Positions 1 to 5,092 of a DNA stretch of 5,793 bases are shown piece after piece; position 1 is the stretch's first letter; each line of letters begins with the position of its first letter. The notes beneath the pieces were generated by a model that was given only the letters and a program-made list of their open reading frames with translations, did not search any database and was not told the origin of the DNA. Source of the DNA: an uncultured Planctomycetaceae bacterium (GTDB lineage: Bacteria > Planctomycetota > Planctomycetia > Planctomycetales > Planctomycetaceae); NCBI GenBank assembly GCA_903898975.1, contig CAIUHT010000381.1:1-5793 (forward strand). Reading direction: 5' to 3'. Position numbers and translations under genes: made by a program.

Positions 1-697
1 CGCCGACGACGCCCCCCGGCCCCGCAACGCACACTGGCGCTGACCCCGGTCGACTCTGAAGTTCGTCGCCCGGCGCCCCATCATTGTCCGATGGGTCACC
101 CGCGAATGGGTCACTCGCCAGTGCGGGGGGCGTCGACTGGTGAGTTGACAGCGCAGCGCTCAACGGGGTGGCGTGCGAAATCGCCTCGGGTGTCAGGCGA
201 GGCTGCCCGGATGGCGAACCGACGTTGTTCGCCACCTCCCGAGGAAGGGACGGAACGACCACCGTTCGCGCGTCGCTCTCCTGGGCGTCCGGGCAGGCCG
301 ACGAGGACCGGGCTGCTGGGCTCCAGGACCGCCCCGTGGGTTCGTCCCCGGTTTCCAGCCGGGCCCCGCTGGAAACCGGGGCCAGAGGCTCGACGAACTC
401 ATGACGAAGGTCGGGCTCCAGCCGGCGGTTCCCAAGCGTCGGCTCATGCGGCGCGGTTCCCCCCTGCGAGCCTGGCAGCCAAATCAGATCTCGCTCGCCA
501 GCTCGCTCTCCCCGGGGGGAGAGCGACAGCGTCTCCAGAGACCCCACCCGTCCGTCGCACTCCCCCACGCCACACTCATCGCCGATCAGTTCCCACATGG
601 CATTCCCCTTGTCCCACTCGCCTGTCCCAGCCGCGTGCCACGCCAACCCCGACGCGTCCCGCCCGACCCAAATCGCCCCCCCTGGCACCCGCGACAT
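1..697 (-). CDS. Unrecognised protein, 3' end beyond the window (232 codons seen)
   Basis: The frame starts at ATG 697-695 and stays open to base 1, so the gene is cut by the window edge. An in-frame TAG at 727-725 limits how far upstream it can begin. AGGA lies 4 nt before the ATG, which is a short spacing, and a sigma70-like promoter lies just upstream. Residues 1-55 look like a folded protein: tryptophans at 10, 20, 28 and 35, a balanced charge, and the stretch GNAMWELIGDECGVGECDG with two closely spaced Cys. From about residue 56 the character changes. Residues 58-65 (SLSPRGER) are encoded by a perfect palindrome, residues 106-118 by a second palindrome, and residues 124-232 are rich in Ser, Pro and Ala with no domain I can recognise. 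Third codon positions are about three quarters G or C. I do not recognise the family. It may be a real N-terminus followed by inserted repeat DNA, or a pseudogene. It is not an obvious portal protein, the gene usually found next to TerL. Confidence 0.5.
   Translation of the reverse strand, partial: MSRVPGGAIWVGRDASGLAWHAAGTGEWDKGNAMWELIGDECGVGECDGRVGSLETLSLSPRGERAGERDLIWLPGSQGGTAPHEPTLGNRRLEPDLRHEFVEPLAPVSSGARLETGDEPTGRSWSPAARSSSACPDAQESDARTVVVPSLPREVANNVGSPSGQPRLTPEAISHATPLSAALSTHQSTPPALASDPFAGDPSDNDGAPGDELQSRPGSAPVCVAGPGGVVG
91..120. repeat. Two-copy 15-bp direct tandem repeat
   Basis: ATGGGTCACCCGCGA (91-105) is followed at once by ATGGGTCACTCGCCA (106-120), with 13 of 15 bases identical. 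On the minus strand it falls in the open partial reading frame and encodes the loosely repeated residues SDPFAGDPSD. The period is a multiple of three, so it keeps frame. Confidence 0.6.
346..381. repeat. Perfect 14-bp inverted repeat (strong hairpin)
   Basis: The left arm CCCCGGTTTCCAGC (346-359) and right arm GCTGGAAACCGGGG (368-381) are exact reverse complements separated by an 8-base loop, CGGGCCCC. A further TTCGT at 341-345 (TTCGT reading outward) and the ACGAA-type bases of the flank extend the symmetry imperfectly. No T-run follows on either strand, so it is not a typical intrinsic terminator. On the minus strand it encodes residues 106-118 of the open partial frame. It resembles a dispersed palindromic repeat, but only one copy is in the window. 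Confidence 0.7.
503..526. repeat. Palindrome of the CTCTCCCC/GGGGAGAG type
   Basis: TCGCTCTCCCC (503-513) is the exact reverse complement of GGGGAGAGCGA (516-526), with two bases between. In a real hairpin the innermost pairs must open to form the loop. On the minus strand it is read as SLSPRGER, followed by AGER. This composition and peptide are typical of GC-rich dispersed intergenic repeats that sometimes sit inside annotated genes. Here it lies inside the open partial frame, about 170 bp after its start. That it is a mobile or dispersed repeat is inferred. Confidence 0.6.
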
Positions 698-721
698 CCC
701 ATCCTGTGTCCACGAGAAGCG

Positions 722-751
722 AGTCTACAGAGATTGCCTGCCATGTGTCAA
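722..751 (-). promoter_or_regulatory. Sigma70-like promoter for the left-edge frame
   Basis: On the minus strand a perfect -35 box TTGACA (751-746) is followed after 18 bp by TAGACT (727-722), a 4/6 match to the -10 consensus. It sits in an A+T-richer pocket inside otherwise very GC-rich DNA. Transcription would start near 715, giving a leader of roughly 15-20 nt before the ATG at 697. Position and direction fit a separate transcription unit after the terminase operon. The call rests on consensus matching only. Confidence 0.45.
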
Positions 752-793
752 TTGTACACTAATCCATTTTCCGCAGGGGCCGGGGCAGAGCCT

Positions 794-803
794 GGGGGGG
801 GGG
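794..803. repeat. Ten-base G homopolymer
   Basis: An uninterrupted run of ten G on the plus strand (ten C on the minus strand) lies about 43 bp upstream of the -35 box. Runs of this length are prone to slipped-strand mispairing and also to sequencing or assembly error. It is outside any supported coding region. Confidence 0.75.
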
Positions 804-919
804 CACCGGTTGGAAATCGCGGGAATTCCGCTGTTTTTCGGCGAAAACTCCGTCGGCCCCGCCGCGCCTTCAGGAGTTGCGGGGGCCCTGGGCGAGCCCG
901 CTGGGGGTGGGGTGGTTCC

Positions 920-2320
920 TCAGGGGTCGACGGGGAGCCCATCGCGGATCCACTCGCTGGGATCGGGCATGAACCGCAGGGCGAATTCCAGCGCATCGGG
1001 CCCGTCGTCGTGTCGACCGTGGGGAAACTCCCGCAATTGCGACAGCAACTGCTGGCACGCCGTCCCCCGTCGTAGCCGAAACCGCCGATCGCGCAGAAAC
1101 CGCCCCAGCCGCGAGATGCGAATCCCCTTGGGAGCCACGTTCAGCGAGACATCGACCGTCAGGCCCCGGTACGGCCCCCGGCACAGCAGTTCGAGATCCC
1201 GCATCAGCAGGTTCCCGTAGAGGTTCGATTCCAGCACCAGCCGGGCGGCTCGGTGGCGATCGGCCAGCGCGAGGGCCTGCCCCACAAACAGTTCCGGAGG
1301 GGTCCGCTCCAGCAGGGCGTCGATGTAGTACGTTCCCCCGACACGCCCCACGAAGACCGCCGCCGAGAAGTCGCCGTGCACCGATCCGGTCGCCGGATCG
1401 CAGCCCACGACGGAATCGTCGAACCGCTCGGGCCAGTCGTCGGCCCAGAGCCAGTCGCCGAAATAGTCGGCGGGCCACTGCCCCCGCGACTGGGCGAGCG
1501 GCTCTTGCTGGTACAGCGCCTGCCACCATTCTTCGGACAGCAGCCGGTGCTGGCGCTCCAGCCGCTCGGCGGGCCAGCGCTCGGGCCACAGCACCTCGTT
1601 GGGGCGTCGGCCCAGGGGGTCGTGTTCCTCGGCGAAGGCGGGGAGCCGCAGCCTGCGGACCGGCTGCCCCTCGGGATCCTCCCCCTGCGCCAGCAACCGG
1701 CCCGACAGATCGTCGATGTGCCAGCGGGTGGCGATGACAATCACGCACCCCCCGGGCTCCACCCGGGTGCTGGCGGTCGACTGCCACCAGTCCCAATGCT
1801 TGTCGCGAATGACCGCGCTGTGCGACTGTTCGGCGTTCTTCAGCGGGTCATCGATGATCAGCAGATGGGCCCCCCGTCCGGTCATGGGGCCGCCGACCCC
1901 GGCGGTCAGCATGCCCCCCTCGTGCCCTTCCAGCCGCCAGTCCCCCGCCGCGCGGGCATTCGACCGCACCCGCACCCCAAACAGCCGGGGGCCCCATTCG
2001 AGCAGCAGCTCGCGGGCCCGCCGGCCGAACGAGCGGGCGAAGTTGGTCTCGTAACCTGCCAGCATCACCTGTCGATCGGGAAAGACCCCCAGGTACCACG
2101 CGGGGAGATACTTGCTGATCAGCTCCGACTTGCCATGCCGGGGGGGCGCTTCGATGACCAGGATCGGCGGATCGGCGCGGGCGATGGTCCGACAGACCTG
2201 CCGGTCGATCTCAAGCAGGTGCGGCGCCGGTCGCCACTTCCCCCTCGAGACGGTCTGGGCGAAGAGTGCCGGGGTCGCCAGGGCGGCCATTTGAGCGGCA
2301 GTAGTCGAGAAAGTCTTCAT
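920..2320 (-). CDS. Phage terminase large subunit (TerL)
   Basis: A 466-aa packaging motor: its ATPase drives DNA into the prohead and its RNase H-fold nuclease cuts the concatemer. The N-terminal ATPase half has Walker A APPRHGKSE at 58-66, Walker B LLIIDDPLK at 153-161 and a coupling motif ATRWH at 197-201. The C-terminal nuclease half has the expected acidic residues: GCDPATG with Asp308, HGDFSAA with Asp317, Glu364 in LESN, and HDDGPDAL at 437-444. All catalytic positions are present, so the enzyme looks intact, and the length is normal for the family. I chose the ATG at 2320 because AGGAG (2335-2331) sits 10 nt before it. The 33 codons upstream in the same frame are a Trp/Cys/Arg-rich shadow of the preceding gene. 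The gene overlaps the small subunit by 110 bp, suggesting coupled translation. It is the last gene of the operon, and no portal gene follows within the window. Confidence 0.95.
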   Translation of the reverse strand: MKTFSTTAAQMAALATPALFAQTVSRGKWRPAPHLLEIDRQVCRTIARADPPILVIEAPPRHGKSELISKYLPAWYLGVFPDRQVMLAGYETNFARSFGRRARELLLEWGPRLFGVRVRSNARAAGDWRLEGHEGGMLTAGVGGPMTGRGAHLLIIDDPLKNAEQSHSAVIRDKHWDWWQSTASTRVEPGGCVIVIATRWHIDDLSGRLLAQGEDPEGQPVRRLRLPAFAEEHDPLGRRPNEVLWPERWPAERLERQHRLLSEEWWQALYQQEPLAQSRGQWPADYFGDWLWADDWPERFDDSVVGCDPATGSVHGDFSAAVFVGRVGGTYYIDALLERTPPELFVGQALALADRHRAARLVLESNLYGNLLMRDLELLCRGPYRGLTVDVSLNVAPKGIRISRLGRFLRDRRFRLRRGTACQQLLSQLREFPHGRHDDGPDALEFALRFMPDPSEWIRDGLPVDP

Positions 2321-3167
2321 GAACCAACAGCTCCTGCACAACCCAGGGGACCAGCCGCCCATCCTCCGCGTGCCCGGGCTCCAGCACCGCGTCCGACAGC
2401 ACCAGCCGCCCCGGTTCACTGCGGGCCAGGTGCAGCACCGCCCACGACTTGCCCGCGGCCACCGCCGCCCGCAGCGACATCGCCATCCACTCGAACAGTT
2501 CCTGCCGACACCGCTGGCAGTACAGCAGCAGGCCCGGCTGGCGTTCGAGCTTGCGCATCATCCACCCCCGGGGGACACCCAGTCGCCTGCTCGCCAGCAG
2601 CGGCATTCCCCCCGTGGCGTCGAGTGCCTCGCGGAGGTCGTCCTGTTTCGGCCGCCCCCTCCCCACCCATCTGTTCGTCACCGGTCTGGCTGCCACGGGT
2701 TTGGCTGCCACTGCCCTGGCCCCGTGCGGTCTCTGTCCCGCCAGTTCGGTCGGGTCGCGCGGGGCCCGGGTGCCCCGGTGCCTGCCGGCTTGAGCCGCGG
2801 GGGATGGATCGGCAACATCCCCCGGAGAGGTCCTTCGCGCAGCATCGCCTGCCACCGTGACACTCGCCGAATCGTCTCTCAACGGCTCGGTTGCCAGCGG
2901 CTCGGTTGCCAGCGGCTCGGTTGCCAGCGGCTCGGTTGCCAGCGGCTCGGCTCCCGACGGTTCGGGCTCCAATGGTTCGGGCTCCAATGGTTCGGGCTCC
3001 AATGGTTTGGGCCCCAACCCTGCGGGCTTCGCGCCCGGCTCGGTGGACAGGCTGGCAGGCGTTGGGAGAGGTTCGCCGGGACCGGGGGGAGTGTCGGCAG
3101 TGTGGCCTTCAACGGGCGGGTCACCGACTGGTTGATTTGGCTGAGGTGTCGCGTGCGATTCGCTCAC
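2211..3167 (-). CDS. Probable phage terminase small subunit with repetitive Pro/Glu-rich N-terminus
   Basis: A 318-aa protein starting at GTG 3167, which overlaps the previous stop as GTGA. GGAG lies 10 nt upstream. Residues 1-165 are low complexity, rich in Pro, Glu, Ala and Thr, with pentapeptide repeats (LEPEP three times, LATEP four times, residues 56-95). Residues 169-253 look like a terminase small-subunit DNA-binding module: a basic GRGRPKQDDL, then ALDATGGMPLLASRRLGVPR, which matches the helix-turn-helix pattern 'GG...A..LGV.R', then MMRKLERQPGLLLYCQRC and a helix ending in AGKSWAVLHLARSEPGR. This is the layout of small subunits that recognise packaging sites and recruit TerL. Its position immediately before TerL supports this. 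A ~165-residue disordered extension is unusual, since small subunits are commonly 130-200 aa. The last ~37 residues are encoded within the TerL overlap. Function is inferred from the motif pattern and position. Confidence 0.72.
   Translation of the reverse strand: MSESHATPQPNQPVGDPPVEGHTADTPPGPGEPLPTPASLSTEPGAKPAGLGPKPLEPEPLEPEPLEPEPSGAEPLATEPLATEPLATEPLATEPLRDDSASVTVAGDAARRTSPGDVADPSPAAQAGRHRGTRAPRDPTELAGQRPHGARAVAAKPVAARPVTNRWVGRGRPKQDDLREALDATGGMPLLASRRLGVPRGWMMRKLERQPGLLLYCQRCRQELFEWMAMSLRAAVAAGKSWAVLHLARSEPGRLVLSDAVLEPGHAEDGRLVPWVVQELLVHEDFLDYCRSNGRPGDPGTLRPDRLEGEVATGAAPA
2331..2335 (-). promoter_or_regulatory. Ribosome binding site that fixes the TerL start
   Basis: AGGAG on the minus strand ends 10 nt before the ATG at 2320-2318. 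It lies inside the coding sequence of the small-subunit gene, within its Gln-Glu codons. It is the main reason for preferring this start over the upstream ATG at 2419 and the internal ATG at 2290, which has no such site. Confidence 0.7.
2884..3018. repeat. Nine-unit 15-bp minisatellite inside the terminase small-subunit gene
   Basis: Nine consecutive 15-bp units fill 135 bp. On the plus strand, units 1-4 are identical (GGCTCGGTTGCCAGC, 2884-2943). Unit 5 is a hybrid (GGCTCGGCTCCCGAC). Units 6-8 are identical to each other (GGTTCGGGCTCCAAT, 2959-3003), and unit 9 is a divergent copy. Each unit equals five codons, so gain or loss of units keeps the reading frame. They encode the LATEP and LEPEP pentapeptides. 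The identical blocks indicate recent slippage or unequal-crossover expansion of two variants. Confidence 0.95.
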
Positions 3168-4309
3168 GGTGGGGATGCTCCACGGGGGACCGAGGGAACG
3201 GACAGGTCGAACAACCGGGCCGCGGCCCGGTCGGGTGGACCGACATACAAGAACCCGGCGGTCAGCCGGCCCAGGGCCGCCGTCCGGTTGAACGCCGCAT
3301 GGGGCCCGGTGGTGCGATGCCCGAGCGAGGGGGCGCGAATGAGCTGCCAGAGCGGGCTCCGCAATCGATGCGCCACCATCCCGGGATGCGAAGTGACACT
3401 GGTGTACCGCTTGCCCGTGGCGCGGAAGATCGCCGCGACAAACTCAGAGAGGCGGTGCCCCAGGCCAACCCCCTGGAAGTCGGGCAGACAGACGGTGCGA
3501 TGCTCGCGCCACAGGCCACCTCCCGGGCCGGGCTGGCTGAGCACGGCGGTGAAGACGGCGGGCCGCCCCTCGACCCGCCCGACGAAGCAGTGGGCTCCCC
3601 GGTGCAGCCGCCCGCTCAGGTAATGATGCGGACGGAACAGCGGCCAGTCGGCGGGGCTCCCCCGCGCAATGTCCAGCACGATTCCCGGGCGGGGTTGAAG
3701 ACACCTCCAGTGGAACTCGCCAGTGGAGGGGTCGAAGACCCAGTCGGGCTGCAGCCAGTCGAGCACGTCGTAATGACAGCCGACCGCCACCAGTCGCCGC
3801 CCGCTCCCCCGGACCGTCCGGGCGATCGCCGCGCTCCCGACCCGCGCCACCGTGCGATCGACCACCGAGGTGAATTCATCGATCACCGCCAGTGCGGGCT
3901 GCTCGGCCAGGGCCCGCGCCAGCGTCGCGCGGAACTGCTCTCCCGTCGACAGGCAGGCGAAGGGACGCAGCCACGCCGGGGGAGACGAAAACCCCACGCT
4001 CGACAGCAGCCCCGTGATCTCGCGAATCCCCAGGGTCGCGGGGAACGCATCGACCAGGGCGCGGTTGGCGGGCCAGTCGTACCCAGCCACCACCGCCTTC
4101 CCGAACAACTCCCGCGCCAGCGTCGACTTCCCGCACCCCGAGGGGCCGACAATCAGCCCCAACTGCCAGTCCCGCGACTCGAGGGGCAGTTCCACCTGCC
4201 ACCGCCGCTCGCTTTCGAGGGCGGGGGGGAGGTCGAACAGGCCCTCCAGCTGCATCACCCGCGGCGACCGCTGCACCGTCACCCGTCTCACGCAATCAAC
4301 GCGCGGCAT
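3164..4309 (-). CDS. ABC-type ATPase fused to a GNAT-like acyltransferase domain
   Basis: A 381-aa two-domain protein. Residues ~18-200 form an ABC-class nucleotide-binding domain: Walker A GPSGCGKST (55-63), signature LSTGEQFR (120-127, a variant of LSGGQ), Walker B ALAVIDEFTS (139-148) with the catalytic Glu145, and a switch His179 in GCHYDVLDW. There are no membrane segments and no permease gene beside it, so it is a soluble ATPase, not a transporter. Residues ~222-357 look like a GNAT fold: FRPHHYLSG (225-233), CFVGRVEGRPAVFTAVLS, and an acyl-CoA-binding motif A RTVCLPDFQGVGLGHRL (271-287) with the Q..G.G loop. This architecture matches what is known as 'ABC-type ATPase fused to a predicted acetyltransferase domain' (COG2401). 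The substrate is unknown. GNAT-fold enzymes acting on phage DNA exist (Mu Mom), so a DNA-linked role is a hypothesis only. GGAGG lies 7 nt before the ATG. The start overlaps the ParB-like gene by 22 bp and the end overlaps the next gene by 4 bp (GTGA). Confidence 0.85.
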   Translation of the reverse strand: MPRVDCVRRVTVQRSPRVMQLEGLFDLPPALESERRWQVELPLESRDWQLGLIVGPSGCGKSTLARELFGKAVVAGYDWPANRALVDAFPATLGIREITGLLSSVGFSSPPAWLRPFACLSTGEQFRATLARALAEQPALAVIDEFTSVVDRTVARVGSAAIARTVRGSGRRLVAVGCHYDVLDWLQPDWVFDPSTGEFHWRCLQPRPGIVLDIARGSPADWPLFRPHHYLSGRLHRGAHCFVGRVEGRPAVFTAVLSQPGPGGGLWREHRTVCLPDFQGVGLGHRLSEFVAAIFRATGKRYTSVTSHPGMVAHRLRSPLWQLIRAPSLGHRTTGPHAAFNRTAALGRLTAGFLYVGPPDRAAARLFDLSVPSVPRGASPP

Positions 4310-5019
4310 TTGAGCCCCTCCCCCGTCAGGCGTTCCAGCAACTGCAACTGCTGGGCTTCATCCGCGCAGTCGATCAGCACGCAGTGGCGAGGGGTCAGCT
4401 CCAGCGGCCCGGCCTGCCCGGGCTCTCCGCGGCGACTGGCCGCCTTACCCCGCCGCTGTCCCGCTGCGGGCGGCGCGGCCGACTCGGGGTGATCTTCTGG
4501 CGCCACGCCGTCCCTCCCTCCGAACGCAGGCCCGCGCTGGTTCAACAGCTCCTGGAGCGCTGCCGGAGGCTCGAGCCGGGGCCGGTCCCGCAGCCAGGCC
4601 TGGGTCATTTCCTCGAGCACCGCCGCACTCTGGAAGCCGACCGAGCTGAGCAGCTGGTCCCGGGCTGCCGTATTCGCCTCGGCAAGACTCGCCAACGGGT
4701 CGAGTGTGAGCAGCAGCCGGCGGGCTTCGTCTTCGTCGAGATCGAGAATCAACACGGGGACCACGGCATCAGGGGTGGTCTCGGCCCGCAGGTGACCGTC
4801 AATCAACTGCAGCCGCCCGTCGCTGAGTTCGATCGCCAGCAACGCATCGGCATATCCCAGTTCGCGCAGCAGTCCCGCGCAGGCCACCCGCTGATTGGTC
4901 GGATGAGTTCGCCAGTTCTCGGGATGGGGCAGCAGCTCGCCCGCCCGCACCCGGCGTAACTCGCGGACTCGATCCCGCACCGCCCCCGCCACCTGTGTCT
5001 CCCGCTTGCTCCGCCCCAT
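4288..5019 (-). CDS. ParB-like nuclease-fold protein of phage type
   Basis: A 243-aa protein. Residues ~22-116 form a ParB N-terminal-like domain: VRAGELLPHPENWRTHP (24-40), a helix, LAIELSDGRLQLIDGHLRAE (61-80), where DGHLR stands for the family's G.HR/GERR loop, then VPVLILDLDEDEARRLLLTLD and ASLAEAN. Residues ~148-208 are a Pro/Gly/Arg-rich linker. The last ~32 residues (HCVLIDCADEAQQLQLLERL, then TGEGLKCRALIA) form a small C-terminal module of the type often seen in phage ParB-like and methylase-associated proteins. The family covers partition proteins, nucleases and DNA-modification partners. There is no ParA gene or centromere-like array here, so chromosome partition is unlikely. I chose ATG 5019 because AAGGAG (5033-5028) lies 8 nt upstream. 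The 22 in-frame codons before it are translated repeat DNA. Its 3' end overlaps the ABC-GNAT gene by 22 bp, implying coupled expression. Confidence 0.82.
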   Translation of the reverse strand: MGRSKRETQVAGAVRDRVRELRRVRAGELLPHPENWRTHPTNQRVACAGLLRELGYADALLAIELSDGRLQLIDGHLRAETTPDAVVPVLILDLDEDEARRLLLTLDPLASLAEANTAARDQLLSSVGFQSAAVLEEMTQAWLRDRPRLEPPAALQELLNQRGPAFGGRDGVAPEDHPESAAPPAAGQRRGKAASRRGEPGQAGPLELTPRHCVLIDCADEAQQLQLLERLTGEGLKCRALIA

Positions 5020-5092
5020 CACCCACGCTCCTTCCTCAAGGAAACCAACCCCCACCCACTCCCCACTCCACACTCCACACTCCACACTCCCC
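5020..5092 (-). promoter_or_regulatory. G-rich leader of the ParB-like gene with ribosome binding site
   Basis: This 73-bp gap is the only sizeable break inside the operon. On the transcript strand it is almost all G, T and A in GGAGT units, followed by G-runs (GGGG, GGG, GGGGG) near 5051-5068 and then a small inverted repeat, TTCCTTGAGGAA (5043-5032), which overlaps the Shine-Dalgarno AAGGAG (5033-5028). G-runs this close together could fold into a quadruplex, and the hairpin could partly cover the ribosome site. Whether either regulates anything is not shown. I see no -35/-10 pair here. Confidence 0.45.
5058..5092. repeat. Heptamer tandem repeat (five units)
   Basis: Five units of 7 bp run from 5058: ACTCCCC, ACTCCAC three times, then ACTCCCC. 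A further ACTCC follows out of phase at 5095. Perfect heptamer tandem repeats in intergenic DNA resemble the short tandemly repeated repetitive sequences known from cyanobacteria and some other genomes. The array begins immediately after the stop codon of the upstream gene. Confidence 0.85.

Larger units (their letters stand above)
698..919. other. Intergenic region between the terminase gene and the left-edge frame
   Basis: These 222 bp contain no supported gene. Parts of them (about 725-780 and 811-850) are clearly richer in A+T than the surrounding DNA. They hold the sigma70-like promoter at 722-751, a run of ten G at 794-803 and small weak hairpins. I see no convincing terminator for the terminase operon: a GC-rich foldable stretch at about 879-901 (GCGGG to CCCGC) lies 20-40 bp past the terminase stop but lacks a T-tract on the minus strand. 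If it ends transcription at all, it would need another mechanism such as Rho. Confidence 0.6.

Noticed and set aside
734..762. Plus-strand promoter (TTGCCT with TACACT or CACTAA)
   Set aside because: Poor matches or poor spacing, and no plus-strand gene downstream.
819..848. Possible intrinsic terminator (GCGG/CCGC stem followed by TGTTTTT on the plus strand)
   Set aside because: The stem is only 4 bp and the T-run lies on the plus strand, where no gene needs terminating.
173..1075. Plus-strand frame of 300 codons, and an overlapping one at 91-762
   Set aside because: The products are low-complexity Pro/Arg-rich with no motifs, and they cross the minus-strand promoter and the 3' part of TerL.
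870..1796. Second minus-strand frame of 308 codons within TerL
   Set aside because: It has an Ala/Arg/Gly-rich shadow composition, while the TerL nuclease motifs lie in the other frame.
2321..2419. Upstream in-frame start for TerL at 2419
   Set aside because: The added residues are Trp/Cys/Arg-rich shadow of the small subunit; the start at 2320 has a good AGGAG.
1253..2860. Long plus-strand open frame (535 codons) opposite the terminase genes
   Set aside because: It is antisense to TerL and TerS with their recognisable motifs. Its product is Pro/Arg/Gly-rich without domains, as expected for a GC-rich shadow frame.
2884..3018. CRISPR array
   Set aside because: The 15-bp units are directly adjacent with no unique spacers and lie inside a coding gene.
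3164..4309. ABC transporter ATP-binding subunit
   Set aside because: No membrane segments, no permease gene nearby, and a GNAT-like domain fused to the ATPase.
2891..4492. Long plus-strand open frame (533 codons)
   Set aside because: It is antisense to the ABC-GNAT gene and to the 15-bp repeat; its repetitive start is the reverse reading of that minisatellite.
4288..5019. Chromosome or plasmid partition ParB
   Set aside because: No ParA neighbour, no parS-like sites seen, and the C-terminal half is unlike partition ParB.
5020..5085. Upstream in-frame start for the ParB-like gene at 5085
   Set aside because: The added residues are translated heptamer repeat; AAGGAG is correctly spaced for 5019.
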